Origin: Prescottella defluvii
GTDB lineage: Bacteria > Actinomycetota > Actinomycetes > Mycobacteriales > Mycobacteriaceae
NCBI RefSeq assembly: GCF_000738775.1
Contig: NZ_JPOC01000052.1
Coordinates: 1-45,295, forward strand
DNA: 45,295 bases
Reading direction: 5' to 3'
Part shown: one piece after another, positions 1 to 8,451 of the stretch
How positions within the stretch are numbered: position 1 is the first letter of the stretch
How the letters are laid out: the number at the start of each line of letters is the position of its first letter
Notes under the pieces: generated by a model
The model's input: only the letters and a program-made list of their open reading frames with translations
What the model was told of the DNA's origin: nothing
Databases searched by the model: none
Program-made: the position numbers and the translations under genes

Positions 1-1571
1 CGCTCGGGGTCGAGACCGGAGTCGGATCCGATGGGGTGAGCGAGCCGTGTCGGCGTCGGACGCCCACGGAGAACGACCGACTCGCCGCTCACCCAGTGCC
101 GAGCCTCGGAATCGTCGGCCAGTTCGACGGTGGTGTACGAGGCGAGCAGTGCTGCCGGATCAGACTTCGCCAGCTCGGACAGTCGTGCGGCCTCGTTGAC
201 CGGATCCCCGATCACCGTGTACTCGAATCGTTCACGGGCCCCGACGTTTCCGGCGACCGCGGTGCCGGCCGCGACTCCGACGGCGGCACGGCATTCCGGG
301 ACCTCGACGGGGAGTCTGCGTCGGATGGCGCGCGCCGCGGCCAACGCATGACCTGCGGCGTCGGGGAGGTCGCGCGGGGCCCCGAAGATCGCGAGCGCGG
401 CGTCGCCTTCGAACTTGTTGACGAATCCGCCGTGGCGGTCGACCTCGTCGACGACCACCTCGAAGAACCGGTTGAGCAGGTCGACCACTTCGGTGGGCGG
501 CCGCGTCGCGGCAAGCTCGGTGGAGCCGACCAGATCGACGAAGAAGATCGCGACGTCGCGTTCCTCGCCGCCGAGGCGGGGAGGAGCGACGAGCGCGGCC
601 TCGGCGACAGCCTGCCCGACGTGCCGCCCGAAGAGGTCCCGGATCCGTTCGCGCTCGCGGAGGCCGTCGGCCATCCGGTTGAAACCGGACTGGAGTTCGC
701 CGAGTTCGGTGCCGTCGTACACGACGACGCGGGTGTCGAGTTGACCTTCCTCGATGCGGCTCATCCCCGTTTTCACGGAGCGAATGGGGGCCACGGTGGC
801 CTGTGCATTGAGCAGGATGAGCAGGAGGCCGAAGAACAGGGTGATCGTGCCCAGTCCGATGACGGCGACCACGAGCTGGGTGAGCGTGGTGTCCTTGCTG
901 GTGTAGCTGTATGCGGCGACGATCATCAACCCGGCGACGGGCACGCCGGTGCCGAGGATCCAGGCGAGCAGGGTGCGTCCGACCACGCCGCCGAGTCGCA
1001 CGTTCGGCCGTGCACCGGTCTCGAGTGCACGGGCCGCGGCCGGGCGCAGTGCGAACTCACTGAAGATGTGGCTGAAGGCGCAGATGGTGATGCCACCGAA
1101 GGCGATGGTGAACGAGATCTTCGGGACGGTCTCCGGGTCGACGAGCGCGTAGGCGGGGGTCAGGAGCAGCAGTGCGATCGTCCACTGCCCGACCTGCATC
1201 CTGGTCAGCCGCCACGGCATCGTCAGTGCCGTCATCCTGTCCCGATCGGTGGGCGGTCGGTTGTGGACGATCCACTGCAGGCTGCGCAGTGCGCGCCGGG
1301 TGCCCATGATGGTTCCGGCCAGCAGTGCGACGGCCAGATACACCGGCACGAAGACGAAGTCGAGGAAACGGAACTGAGGCTCGAGCAGGTCGGGTCCCGG
1401 CACCACGAAGGTGACGAGCACCGCGACGACCGCGGCGCCGACGAGATTGGCCCCGAGCAGCGATGTCGTGAGGAGCGTCTGCACCCGGATCCGTCGGATG
1501 CGTGGTGTCTCCGAGGGTGTTCCGAGCAGGCGGGAGCCGAGCGGGGTGTCGACTGCGCGGCGCGGGTCCAT
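1..1571 (-). CDS. Membrane-anchored class III adenylate/guanylate cyclase with HAMP domain (3' end outside window)
   Basis: Read on the minus strand from ATG 1571, the frame stays open for 523 codons to the window edge, so the C-terminus is missing. About six hydrophobic segments (residues ~30-260) are followed by a HAMP-like linker (~265-320) and a class III cyclase catalytic domain. Catalytic elements are visible: FVDLVGST with metal aspartate D346, [13 protein letters not shown] with the purine-selecting lysine and second metal aspartate, and [10 protein letters not shown] with the transition-state Asn and Arg. All six canonical residues look intact, so an active enzyme making cAMP from ATP at the inner membrane is likely. 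This matches the M. tuberculosis Rv1318c-Rv1320c/Rv3645 group, also placed next to nucS. It is divergent from nucS with only 38 bp between the starts. No in-frame start lies upstream before a stop. Confidence 0.9.
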   Translation of the reverse strand, partial: MDPRRAVDTPLGSRLLGTPSETPRIRRIRVQTLLTTSLLGANLVGAAVVAVLVTFVVPGPDLLEPQFRFLDFVFVPVYLAVALLAGTIMGTRRALRSLQWIVHNRPPTDRDRMTALTMPWRLTRMQVGQWTIALLLLTPAYALVDPETVPKISFTIAFGGITICAFSHIFSEFALRPAAARALETGARPNVRLGGVVGRTLLAWILGTGVPVAGLMIVAAYSYTSKDTTLTQLVVAVIGLGTITLFFGLLLILLNAQATVAPIRSVKTGMSRIEEGQLDTRVVVYDGTELGELQSGFNRMADGLRERERIRDLFGRHVGQAVAEAALVAPPRLGGEERDVAIFFVDLVGSTELAATRPPTEVVDLLNRFFEVVVDEVDRHGGFVNKFEGDAALAIFGAPRDLPDAAGHALAAARAIRRRLPVEVPECRAAVGVAAGTAVAGNVGARERFEYTVIGDPVNEAARLSELAKSDPAALLASYTTVELADDSEARHWVSGESVVLRGRPTPTRLAHPIGSDSGLDPE

Positions 1572-1572
1572 G

Positions 1573-1586
1573 GTCGTTCGAGAGTA
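1573..1586 (-). promoter_or_regulatory. -10 box of the cyclase gene
   Basis: TACTCT (1586-1581, minus strand) lies 9 nt before ATG 1571, implying a transcript with a leader of only 1-3 nt. Inferred from the TAnnnT rule. Confidence 0.4.
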
Positions 1587-1596
1587 TTCGATCCAC

Positions 1597-1610
1597 TAGG
1601 GTGGGCCGAG
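1597..1610 (+). promoter_or_regulatory. Leaderless -10 box for nucS
   Basis: TAGGGT (1597-1602) is followed by 7 nt and GTG 1610. Transcription would begin on the start codon itself. The alternative GTG at 1601 would lie inside the -10 box, so 1610 is preferred. Confidence 0.55.
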
Positions 1611-2299
1611 TGCGTCTTGTCATTGCTCGTTGCCGTGTCGATTACGTCGGTCGCCTGACGTCCCACCTGCCGATGGCCCGCCGGCTACTGCTCGTCAAGG
1701 CGGACGGCTCGGTCAGCATCCACGCCGACGACCGCGCGTACAAGCCCCTGAACTGGATGAGTCCGCCGTGCTGGCTGGTAGAGACCACAGACGGCGAGAC
1801 CGAGGACGGTGCGCCCAAGCAACTGTGGGTCGTCACCAACAAGGCCGGGGAGGAACTCCGGATCACCATCGAGGAGATCGAGCACGACTCGAGTCACGAA
1901 CTCGGTATCGATCCGGGACTGGTGAAGGACGGTGTCGAGGCGCACCTGCAGGAACTGTTGGCCGAGCACGTAGAAACCCTCGGCGCCGGTTTCACGCTCG
2001 TCCGCCGCGAATACATGACGGCGATCGGACCCGTCGACCTGCTGTGCCGCAACGCCGATGGCGGCACTGTCGCTGTCGAGATCAAGCGGCGTGGTGAGAT
2101 CGACGGCGTCGAACAGCTCACCCGCTACCTCGAACTGCTCAACCGGGACCCGCTGCTGGCGCCGGTGACCGGTGTCTTCGCGGCCCAGCAGATCAAGCCG
2201 CAGGCCAAGACGCTCGCGACGGACCGGGGCATTCGCTGCCTGGTCCTCGACTACGAGGCTCTGCGCGGTACCGAGAGCACCGAGTTCCGGCTGTTCTGA
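1610..2299 (+). CDS. nucS: Mismatch-specific endonuclease NucS/EndoMS
   Basis: A 229-aa protein, close to the mycobacterial NucS length, which in actinobacteria replaces MutS/MutL mismatch repair by cutting both strands at mismatches. It begins VRLVIARC, has an N-terminal dimerisation domain with [18 protein letters not shown], and a C-terminal RecB-like nuclease core (residues ~130-180) with [24 protein letters not shown] and QLTRYLELL, which supply the catalytic Asp, Glu, Lys and Gln. The protein ends EFRLF, the type of C-terminal motif that contacts the sliding clamp. GTG 1610 is chosen over GTG 1601 because of the leaderless promoter; the M. tuberculosis annotation, as I recall it, starts at the position equivalent to 1601. 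The divergent cyclase neighbour is conserved in mycobacteria. Confidence 0.96.
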   Translation: MRLVIARCRVDYVGRLTSHLPMARRLLLVKADGSVSIHADDRAYKPLNWMSPPCWLVETTDGETEDGAPKQLWVVTNKAGEELRITIEEIEHDSSHELGIDPGLVKDGVEAHLQELLAEHVETLGAGFTLVRREYMTAIGPVDLLCRNADGGTVAVEIKRRGEIDGVEQLTRYLELLNRDPLLAPVTGVFAAQQIKPQAKTLATDRGIRCLVLDYEALRGTESTEFRLF

Positions 2300-2328
2300 G
2301 TCGTCGCGGTCCCGCGACGGCGGGCCCC

Positions 2329-2341
2329 TAGACTGGGGTGG
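2329..2341 (+). promoter_or_regulatory. Leaderless -10 box for the Rv1322-like gene
   Basis: TAGACT (2329-2334) is followed by 6 nt and GTG 2341. This favours GTG 2341 over the adjacent in-frame GTG at 2338. Confidence 0.5.
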
Positions 2342-2670
2342 TGCCGCGCCGCAATCAGCCCCGTAGACCCCACCGTCGCAGCGAGTCGGAGGGCGAGCAC
2401 GTCGGCGGCAGCCTGTTCGGCAATGCTCTCGCCCGGGAAGAGTCGGGTCCGTCCGGCTACGACGACGAACGGTTCATGGTCCGTCAGATTCCCGGCGCGC
2501 GGGCCACGAAGGCGTATCGCTGCCCTGGATGCGATCAGGAGGTGCGGCCCGGCGTGGCACACGTCGTGGCGTGGCCGTCCGATTCCGGTGGAGCGGACGA
2601 CCGCCGGCACTGGCACACGGGGTGCTGGGCCGGCCGTCGTACGCGGGGACTGACGCGGCGCTGGTCCTAG
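2341..2670 (+). CDS. Small conserved actinobacterial CxxC protein (Rv1322-like)
   Basis: A 109-aa protein of unknown function. The N-terminal third is basic and probably disordered (PRRNQPRRPHRR). The conserved C-terminal half reads AYRCPGCDQEVRPG, then HVVAWP, then DDRRHWHTGCW. The CxxC followed by His and Cys residues has the spacing of a small zinc-binding site; this is inference from spacing only. The position directly after nucS is the same as in M. tuberculosis, where the gene is also uncharacterised; database labels such as ATP/GTP-binding protein have no visible support here because no Walker motif is present. It converges on the DivIVA-like gene with a 4-bp gap. Confidence 0.8.
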   Translation: MPRRNQPRRPHRRSESEGEHVGGSLFGNALAREESGPSGYDDERFMVRQIPGARATKAYRCPGCDQEVRPGVAHVVAWPSDSGGADDRRHWHTGCWAGRRTRGLTRRWS

Positions 2671-2674
2671 CCGG

Positions 2675-3628
2675 CTACCTGGTTCGCGTAGGCTGCTGCG
2701 CCGATGACGGAGTGGATCCGTCGGACTCGTCTCCGGACCGCGCCGACTCACGATCCGGTGCGGCGGCCTGGGACTCGGAGTTGTCGAGGAGTTCCGCCTC
2801 GCGGTTGACGGAGGCGAGCATCGCCGGGACCGAATCGAGTTGGCCGCGAATGCCGAGCAGCTGCGCGAGGATTCGACCGCGCAACACACGGAGTTCCTCG
2901 GCCAGTTCCTTCGCGTGTGCGATCTTTCGTTCGGCCTGTTCGGTTGCGACCTGCACGCGACGCTGCGCCTCCCGGCTGGCGTCGGTGAGACGTCGGTGGG
3001 CCTCGGCCTTGCTGGTCGTCTCTTGTTCCTCGATCGCCGCAAGCGTCTTGGCACGGCGTTCGGCCATCGTGATCTCGAAGTCCTGATGGACCTGTGCGCG
3101 CTTCGCCTCGGCCTCGGCGGTGAGACGGTCGCGCTCGGCGACGGCCGCCTCGACGATCCTGGTGCCTTCCGTCCGGGCGGCGGTCATGGTCTGTTCGTGT
3201 TCGCGTTCGAGGGCCACGCGTCGGTCCTCGAGCTCCTTGATCTTGTTCTCGTAGAGCAGGCGGAGTCGTTCGCTCTCCTGCTCGGCGACCGAAACCATCT
3301 CGGCGGCATCCGCCTCCGCCTTCGCGCGCACCTCGGAGGCCTCGTCGGAGGCCAGGCGCAGCATGCGAGAGATGCGTTCGCTCATGCCCTCCGCGGTGGT
3401 GGGCGGCACGGACAGCCGATCGACGTCGCGGCGGAGTTCGTCGATCTCGTCCCGCGCGTCCTCGAGCTGGACGGCGAGTTCGCGGGCCTGGGCTGCGGCG
3501 GCATCGCGGTCGGTCGCGGTGAGTCGGAGCTCCGAGTCGAAGCGGTCGTAGTAACGCCGAACCTCGTCCTTGTCGTACCCCTTGCGGACGATGGTGAACG
3601 GCATGCCGCGGTCGTGATCGTAGGCCAT
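2675..3628 (-). CDS. DivIVA-domain coiled-coil protein
   Basis: A 317-aa protein. Residues ~8-45 (MPFTIVRKGYDKDEVRRYYD and following) resemble the N-terminal DivIVA membrane-curvature domain. Residues ~45-265 are almost continuous charged heptads rich in Glu, Arg, Ala and Lys, a long coiled coil. The last ~45 residues are acidic, Ser/Pro-rich and probably disordered. Such proteins (Wag31/DivIVA, SepIVA and related scaffolds) organise polar growth and envelope synthesis in mycolic-acid bacteria. The true wag31 normally sits at the end of the division cluster, so this is a paralogue with a probable scaffold role. ATG 3628 is chosen over TTG 3637 because of the leaderless promoter. Confidence 0.85.
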   Translation of the reverse strand: MAYDHDRGMPFTIVRKGYDKDEVRRYYDRFDSELRLTATDRDAAAAQARELAVQLEDARDEIDELRRDVDRLSVPPTTAEGMSERISRMLRLASDEASEVRAKAEADAAEMVSVAEQESERLRLLYENKIKELEDRRVALEREHEQTMTAARTEGTRIVEAAVAERDRLTAEAEAKRAQVHQDFEITMAERRAKTLAAIEEQETTSKAEAHRRLTDASREAQRRVQVATEQAERKIAHAKELAEELRVLRGRILAQLLGIRGQLDSVPAMLASVNREAELLDNSESQAAAPDRESARSGDESDGSTPSSAQQPTRTR

Positions 3629-3641
3629 GCCTGCCAATCTA
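3628..3641 (-). promoter_or_regulatory. Leaderless -10 box for the DivIVA-like gene
   Basis: TAGATT (3641-3636, minus strand) lies 7 nt before ATG 3628. Confidence 0.5.
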
Positions 3642-3726
3642 CCGGCGAGGATGGCGTCGGCGCCCGCGGAGTGGAACCGGCGTCGTCATACCGGCCCACT
3701 CCGTGGCGACATCGGAAAACTCCGGG

Positions 3727-4206
3727 TCAGTGTCCGCCGTCGGCCGCGGGCTCGACCAGCTCGATGAGCACGCCGCCGCCGTCCTTCGGGTGGACGAAGT
3801 TGATCCGCGAGTTGGCGGTGCCGCGGCGCGGGGCGTCGTACAGCAGTCGCACGCCGTCGGCGCGGAGCTGCGCACTGATCGCGTCGATGTCGGTGACGCG
3901 GAAGGCCAGCTGCTGCAGGCCCGGGCCGCTGCGACCGATGAACTTGGCGATCGTGGAGTCCTCGTTGAGCGGAGCGAGGAGCTGGATCGCGGCGGCACCG
4001 GCGGCCTGACCCGGGTAGCCGAGCATGGCCTCGCGGACGCCCTGCTCCTCGTTGACCTCCTCGTGCATGTTGACCATGCCGAGGTGCTTGCCGTACCACG
4101 CGATCGCGACGTCGAGATCCGGCACGGCGATACCGACGTGGTCGATCGCGGTCACCAGCTCGGAGGCCAGTCCGCTCGCGGCGGTGCTGGGGGAGGAAGA
4201 TGTCAT
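3727..4206 (-). CDS. mce: Methylmalonyl-CoA epimerase
   Basis: A 159-aa vicinal-oxygen-chelate protein that interconverts (R)- and (S)-methylmalonyl-CoA, linking propionyl-CoA breakdown to methylmalonyl-CoA mutase. After a ~15-residue Ser/Ala leader, AIDHVGIAVPDLDVAIAWY supplies the first metal His. The middle contains MLGYPGQAAGAAAIQLLAPL, then GPGLQQLAFRVTDIDA with the Gln/His-region ligands, and VLIELVEPA with the metal Glu near the C-terminus. The length fits the family. It is divergent from the thiolase gene and shares a 24-bp palindromic promoter region with it. The pairing with fadA4 matches M. tuberculosis Rv1322A-Rv1323. The start is ATG 4206, leaderless. Confidence 0.93.
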   Translation of the reverse strand: MTSSSPSTAASGLASELVTAIDHVGIAVPDLDVAIAWYGKHLGMVNMHEEVNEEQGVREAMLGYPGQAAGAAAIQLLAPLNEDSTIAKFIGRSGPGLQQLAFRVTDIDAISAQLRADGVRLLYDAPRRGTANSRINFVHPKDGGGVLIELVEPAADGGH

Positions 4207-4219
4207 GTGTCAAACGGTA
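4206..4219 (-). promoter_or_regulatory. Leaderless -10 box for mce
   Basis: TACCGT (4219-4214, minus strand) lies 7 nt before ATG 4206. The box is part of the 24-bp palindrome. Confidence 0.5.
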
Positions 4220-4233
4220 GCGCTACCGTTTGA
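4210..4233. promoter_or_regulatory. Perfect 24-bp palindrome, probable operator for mce and fadA4
   Basis: Half-sites TCAAACGGTAGC and GCTACCGTTTGA form a perfect inverted repeat with no spacer. Each arm carries one TACCGT -10 box, one for mce on the minus strand and one for fadA4 on the plus strand. A dimeric repressor bound here would block both promoters. The even length and central CG resemble LacI- or TetR-type operators. No regulator gene is adjacent. Confidence 0.7.
4224..4229 (+). promoter_or_regulatory. -10 box for fadA4
   Basis: TACCGT on the plus strand, in the right arm of the palindrome. It predicts transcription from about 4236 and a leader of ~60 nt with a good ribosome site, unlike the leaderless mce side. 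Confidence 0.45.
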
Positions 4234-4296
4234 ACTGTTCGCGCGGGGCCACGGCTGAGCCGGTGCCCCGGACCAAGCTCGACCGCTGGAGGAATC

Positions 4297-5490
4297 TTGA
4301 CCACTTCTGTCATCGTTGCCGGGGCACGGACCCCCGTGGGGCGCCTGCTCGGATCCCTGAAGGACCTGTCGGGCTCCGACCTCGGCGGCGTAGCGATCAA
4401 GGGTGCGCTGGAGAAGGCCGGTGTGGCGCCCGAACAGGTCGAGTACGTGATCATGGGTCAGGTCCTCACCGCCGGCGTGGGCCAGATGCCGGCGCGTCAG
4501 GCCGCCGTGGCCGCGGGCATCCCGATGAGCGTCCCCGCGCTCACGATCAACAAGGTGTGCCTGTCGGGTGTCGACGCGATCGCGCTGGCCGACCAGTTAA
4601 TCCGGGCGGGCGAGTTCGAGGTCGTCGTCGCGGGCGGCCAGGAGTCGATGTCGCGGGCCCCGCACATGCTCGAGAAGAGCCGTGAGGGCTTCAAGTACGG
4701 CGACGTCACGCTGCGTGACCACATGGCGTACGACGGCCTGCACGACATCTTCACCGATCAGCCGATGGGCAACCTCACCGAGCAGCGCAACCAGGACGAG
4801 GACCAGCGGATCACGCGTGAGGAGCAGGACGCCTTCGCGGCCGCGTCGCACCAGAACGCCGCCCGTGCATGGAAGGACGGACTGTTCGCCGACGAGGTCG
4901 TACCGGTGGCGGTCCCGCAGCGTCGCGGTGAGCCGATCGTCGTCAGCGCCGACGAGGGCATCCGCGCCGACACCACCGTCGAGTCGCTCGCCAAGCTGCG
5001 CCCGGCGTTCGCGAAGGACGGCACCGTCACCGCCGGCACCGCGTCGCAGATCTCCGACGGCGCGGCCGCGGTGGTCGTGATGAGCAAGGCCAAGGCCGAG
5101 GAGTTGGGTCTCGAGTGGATCGCGGAGATCGGTGCGCACGGCGTCGTCGCCGGTCCCGATTCGACGCTGCAGTCCCAGCCGGCCCGCGCGATCGCCCGCG
5201 CGTGCGAGCGTGAGGGCATCGATCCCAAGGACCTCGACGTCGTCGAGATCAACGAGGCGTTCGCGGCCGTGGGTATCGCGTCGACCCGTGAGCTGGGCAT
5301 CGACGCCGCGAAGGTGAACGTCAACGGCGGTGCGATCGCGATCGGTCACCCGCTCGGCATGTCGGGCGCGCGGATCGCGCTGCACCTGGCATTGGAGCTG
5401 CAGCGCCGCGGCGGCGGTGTCGGTGCGGCCGCACTGTGTGGTGGCGGCGGACAGGGCGACGCCCTGATCGTCCGGGTGCCGAAGAAGTAG
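4297..5490 (+). CDS. fadA4: Acetyl-CoA acetyltransferase (thiolase)
   Basis: A 397-aa thiolase of normal family length that condenses two acetyl-CoA to acetoacetyl-CoA or runs the reverse cleavage. The nucleophile C88 lies in NKVCLSG, NEAFA is the oxyanion-loop motif, H351 lies in [10 protein letters not shown], and the catalytic C381 is in CGGGGQG; all hallmarks are present. The start is TTG 4297, four bases after GGAGG (4288-4292), and the protein begins [14 protein letters not shown] as expected. The promoter lies in the shared palindrome, giving a ~60-nt leader. The next gene is separated by a very strong hairpin. Gene order matches M. tuberculosis Rv1323. Biosynthetic thiolase is the likeliest reading; substrate range cannot be told from sequence. 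Confidence 0.94.
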   Translation: MTTSVIVAGARTPVGRLLGSLKDLSGSDLGGVAIKGALEKAGVAPEQVEYVIMGQVLTAGVGQMPARQAAVAAGIPMSVPALTINKVCLSGVDAIALADQLIRAGEFEVVVAGGQESMSRAPHMLEKSREGFKYGDVTLRDHMAYDGLHDIFTDQPMGNLTEQRNQDEDQRITREEQDAFAAASHQNAARAWKDGLFADEVVPVAVPQRRGEPIVVSADEGIRADTTVESLAKLRPAFAKDGTVTAGTASQISDGAAAVVVMSKAKAEELGLEWIAEIGAHGVVAGPDSTLQSQPARAIARACEREGIDPKDLDVVEINEAFAAVGIASTRELGIDAAKVNVNGGAIAIGHPLGMSGARIALHLALELQRRGGGVGAAALCGGGGQGDALIVRVPKK

Positions 5491-5504
5491 TTACATACGC
5501 CTGT

Positions 5505-5554
5505 GCGGCACCCCGTGGTCGGGACTGTGACGAGTCTCAACTACGGGGTGTCGT
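5505..5554 (+). terminator. Very long hairpin between fadA4 and the DUF3817 gene
   Basis: Arms 5505-5526 and 5533-5554 pair over 22 positions with one C-A mismatch and several G-U pairs, around a 6-nt loop GTGACG. It follows the fadA4 stop by 14 nt and has no T-tract, as is common for actinobacterial terminators. Its right end overlaps the -10 box of the next gene. Confidence 0.65.
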
Positions 5555-5570
5555 AGTTTCTCGGGCACAA
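5554..5570 (+). promoter_or_regulatory. -10 box for the DUF3817 gene
   Basis: TAGTTT (5554-5559) precedes ATG 5570 by 10 nt, giving a predicted leader of about 3 nt. It touches the foot of the hairpin. Confidence 0.35.
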
Positions 5571-5941
5571 TGGCGGCCATGGCGAATTTCTTCGATCTCA
5601 GTTCGTGGCCCAAGCGTTTCCGTTTCGTGGCTGTCCTGGAGGCGTTCAGCTGGGCCGGTCTGCTGATCGGTATGGCCTTCAAGTACCTGCCCGAGAGCGG
5701 CCCGGAGATCGGGGTGAAGATCTTCGGACCGATCCACGGTGCGATCTTCGTGATCTACGTGATCGTCGCGCTGTTCACCGCGCGCGCCGTCAAGTGGGAC
5801 TTCAAGACGCTCGCCCTCGCGATGGTCTCCAGCATCCCGCCGTTCATGACCATCTGGTTCGAGCGCTGGGCCGCCCGCAACGGCAGTCTCGGTGAGCTGT
5901 CGATCGCGGGGTCGGCGAAGTCGGCACCCGCGATCGCCTGA
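5570..5941 (+). CDS. DUF3817 small integral membrane protein
   Basis: A 123-aa protein (120 aa if started at ATG 5579). It has an amphipathic N-terminus (FFDLSSWPKRFRFV), then three hydrophobic segments at roughly residues 18-38, 50-72 and 82-98, then a short polar tail. PIHGAIFVIYV in the second segment and VSSIPPFMTIWFERW in the third are typical of the DUF3817 family, whose function is unknown. A second, more diverged member is encoded at 38705-39088. It stands alone between the fadA4 hairpin and the thioredoxin gene. Confidence 0.85.
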   Translation: MAAMANFFDLSSWPKRFRFVAVLEAFSWAGLLIGMAFKYLPESGPEIGVKIFGPIHGAIFVIYVIVALFTARAVKWDFKTLALAMVSSIPPFMTIWFERWAARNGSLGELSIAGSAKSAPAIA

Positions 5942-6002
5942 CGGACGCCCCGGTGGCGGGCCGGAATGGCTGCCCGCCCGCCACTCGTGACAAACTGAAT
6001 CC

Positions 6003-6959
6003 GTGACTCGACCTGGTTCTCGTCCGTCCCCTCGTATCGCTGCGGCCATGTCCGGAGCCGTCGACCTGTCCGGTCTCAAGGACCGCGCACAGCAGCCGCC
6101 GAGCGCGCCCGCGGGCCCGCCGGTAGGCGACGCGGTCCCGGAGAACACCACCGGACTCGCGCCGGTCATCGATGTCACCGAGGCCACCTTCCAGGCCGAG
6201 GTGCTCGAGCGATCCATGCAGGTGCTGGTGATCGTCGATCTGTGGGCCACGTGGTGCGGACCGTGCAAGCAGCTCTCCCCGGTGCTCGAGAAGCTCGCCC
6301 ACGAGGGCGGCGGCAACTGGGTCCTCGCGAAGATCGACGTCGACGCCAATCCGGGTATCGCGCAGGCCTTCGGCGTCCAGTCGGTGCCGACGGTCGTCGC
6401 GATCGCCGGTGGTCAGCCGCTCGCGGACTTCGCCGGCGCTCAGCCCGAACCCCAGTTGCGTCAGTGGATCGCGGCCCTGCAGGAGGCCGTCCAGGGCAAA
6501 CTGACCGGCCCGCCGTCCGGCGACGGATCCGAGCCGGAGCCCGAACCGGAGGATCCGCGCTTCGTGGCCGCCGAGAATGCCCTCGACGACGGGGACTTCG
6601 CCGGCGCGGAGGCCGCCTACAACCTGATTCTCAACTCCGAGCCCGCCAACGAGCAGGCACTCGCCGCGCTGCGGCAGGTGCGTTTCCTCGGTCGGGTGCA
6701 GGAACTGCCCGACGACGCGATCGAGGCCGCGGACGCCCGGCCCGACTCGCTCGACGCCCAGTTCGCCGCGGCCGACGCCGAGCTGTACTCGCAGCAGCCC
6801 GAAGCCGCGTTCGACCGGCTGATCGCCCTCGTCCGGCGCACCGCGGGCGATGACCGGACGGCCGTGCGGACCCGTCTGCTCGAACTGTTCGAGCTGTTCG
6901 ACCCGGCGGAACCGGTGTTGGTCACGGCCCGTCGCAAGCTCGCGTCGGCGCTGTACTGA
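6003..6959 (+). CDS. Thioredoxin-TPR protein (CnoX/YbbN-like, Rv1324 position)
   Basis: A 318-aa cytosolic protein. Residues ~60-165 form a thioredoxin domain with an intact redox motif WCGPC (C85 and C88) and the cis-proline segment QSVPTVV. A Pro/Glu-rich linker (~170-188) leads to a C-terminal helical part (~190-318) with TPR-like repeats, such as [19 protein letters not shown]. This architecture matches YbbN/CnoX, which act as holdases for GroEL substrates and form mixed disulfides. The start GTG 6003 gives [10 protein letters not shown], agreeing with the N-terminus I recall for M. tuberculosis Rv1324; ATG 6048 is an alternative. It ends 4 bp from the convergent protease gene. A chaperone role is inferred from the family. 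Confidence 0.9.
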   Translation: MTRPGSRPSPRIAAAMSGAVDLSGLKDRAQQPPSAPAGPPVGDAVPENTTGLAPVIDVTEATFQAEVLERSMQVLVIVDLWATWCGPCKQLSPVLEKLAHEGGGNWVLAKIDVDANPGIAQAFGVQSVPTVVAIAGGQPLADFAGAQPEPQLRQWIAALQEAVQGKLTGPPSGDGSEPEPEPEDPRFVAAENALDDGDFAGAEAAYNLILNSEPANEQALAALRQVRFLGRVQELPDDAIEAADARPDSLDAQFAAADAELYSQQPEAAFDRLIALVRRTAGDDRTAVRTRLLELFELFDPAEPVLVTARRKLASALY

Positions 6960-6963
6960 TCCC

Positions 6964-8424
6964 TCAGCGGTAGCGGCCGTCGCAGGTTTGCTGTCCGCCG
7001 AGGACGCCGGTCCGGAACGCGTCGACGCGGGAGAATCCACTGGGCACGGTGTTGCCGTCGACGTCGCTGGCGGCGAGGCCGTCGGACAGCAGACCGGAGA
7101 TGGCCTCGTCGAGGTCCCCGGGGGACAGCCATACCGTGCGGGTGTCGGTGGGGATCGCCTGATCCGGGCTGAGCGCCGCGGTGACCGCACCCGACAGGCA
7201 CGCCGCGCGCAGTGCCGCCTGGGGTCCCGACAGCGACAGCCCCGCCGCCTTCTGCACCGCGAGGGTGTAGCGGGAGGCGAGCAGGACGTAGGCGCCGTAG
7301 TCGCCGGTGACGTCGGCGCTGAGGATGCCGTCGCCGGCCGGCGTGTTCGGTCGTCCACGTTCGGCGAGGGCCGGGACGTCGACGCCGATCGTGTTGGTGG
7401 CGGGACAGTAGGCGACCGGTTCGGTGGCGTCCGCGTCCGAGCAGTCGGTGTCGACGCCGGTGAGATCGAGGGTCGGCGGGTCGGCGAGCGCGAACACCGT
7501 CCCGAACGACTCGAAGATGGTGGTCAACGACTCCGCCGTCACCGGCAGTTCGCCGTCGTCGGTGCGCCCGTCGAATCGTTGCGGCAGATCGGCGCGGCGT
7601 GAGGTGATCTCGTCAGCGTCGATGCGGGTGCACGCCCCCGCCCCGTCGGTGAAGCCGATCTGTGCGGCGGTGACGCGTTCGAAGGCCGACCCGTGGATCG
7701 AGTCGGGATCGCCGGGGTCGGTGTCGCGCACCGAGACCGTCGCCGCGAGCACCGAATTGAGCCCGTCGGAGGTGTTGAGGGTGAAGCGTTGGGCGCGTCC
7801 CTCGGCGACGTGACGGATGAACGCGCCCGCGAAACAGTCGGCCTGCTGCTCGTACACGATGCCCGGGTCGTCCTCGCCGACCAGTCCGGCCTTCTGCTGG
7901 ATCGCGTGACCGTACTCGTGGGCCAGCACCATCACCACCGACATCGGACCGAAGGCGTCGACCAGGTTCGGCAGCAGGTAGGCGCGGTCCCAGCCGATCG
8001 TGTCCTGCTTGACGCAGTACGCGGCGTTGAGGAGGTCCTCGGTGGACAGTCCGCAGAAGCGGCGGCCGCCGGTGTCGTCGGGGTCCCACGATGCCAGGTC
8101 GGCGACCGGCCGGAACGTGCCCTTGAAGACCGTCGGGTACTCGGCCGCCCAGTAGTCCTCGATGTCGGCGATCGCGTTCGCGCCGAGCGTGTCGATTGCG
8201 CCGCCGTCGCCGTCGGTGACGGTGCGGGTGGACTCCGGCGCGCCCGCACGGGGTCCGCTCGGACCGCCCTGCGCGGGGAGTCCGGCCACCGTGAACGGGT
8301 CGTCGTAGATGGACACCGCGAGCCCGTCGATCGTCGACGAGCATCCGGCGACCAGACTCATCGCCACCGTCGACAGCAGGAGAACGGTCGCGAAGGCACC
8401 CGCCGGTCGCCGTGTGCGCGTCAC
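6964..8424 (-). CDS. Neutral zinc metallopeptidase, lipoprotein
   Basis: A 486-aa exported protein. A basic N-terminus and hydrophobic stretch end in LVAGC, a lipobox with C28 as the predicted lipidated residue, so it should be anchored outside the membrane. The zinc motif is HEYGH (H169, E170, H173) in MVLAHEYGHAIQQKAG, and the third ligand is probably the Glu of YEQQADCFAGAF about 20 residues later. This is the putative neutral zinc metallopeptidase family (YpfJ-like), whose substrates are unknown. The C-terminal half (~280-486) is a long conserved region of unknown role, with several Cys that could form disulfides outside the cell. GTG 8424 is used; no strong ribosome site is visible. It ends facing the thioredoxin gene and precedes glgB on the same strand. 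Confidence 0.88.
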   Translation of the reverse strand: MTRTRRPAGAFATVLLLSTVAMSLVAGCSSTIDGLAVSIYDDPFTVAGLPAQGGPSGPRAGAPESTRTVTDGDGGAIDTLGANAIADIEDYWAAEYPTVFKGTFRPVADLASWDPDDTGGRRFCGLSTEDLLNAAYCVKQDTIGWDRAYLLPNLVDAFGPMSVVMVLAHEYGHAIQQKAGLVGEDDPGIVYEQQADCFAGAFIRHVAEGRAQRFTLNTSDGLNSVLAATVSVRDTDPGDPDSIHGSAFERVTAAQIGFTDGAGACTRIDADEITSRRADLPQRFDGRTDDGELPVTAESLTTIFESFGTVFALADPPTLDLTGVDTDCSDADATEPVAYCPATNTIGVDVPALAERGRPNTPAGDGILSADVTGDYGAYVLLASRYTLAVQKAAGLSLSGPQAALRAACLSGAVTAALSPDQAIPTDTRTVWLSPGDLDEAISGLLSDGLAASDVDGNTVPSGFSRVDAFRTGVLGGQQTCDGRYR

Positions 8425-8451
8425 TGATCTCGTCCGGTCACCGCGTGTCCC

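Noticed and set aside
36-1658. 540-codon open frame on the plus strand
   Set aside because: Antisense shadow of the cyclase gene; the protein is Gly/Asp/Arg-rich with no domain, and the minus strand carries all cyclase motifs.
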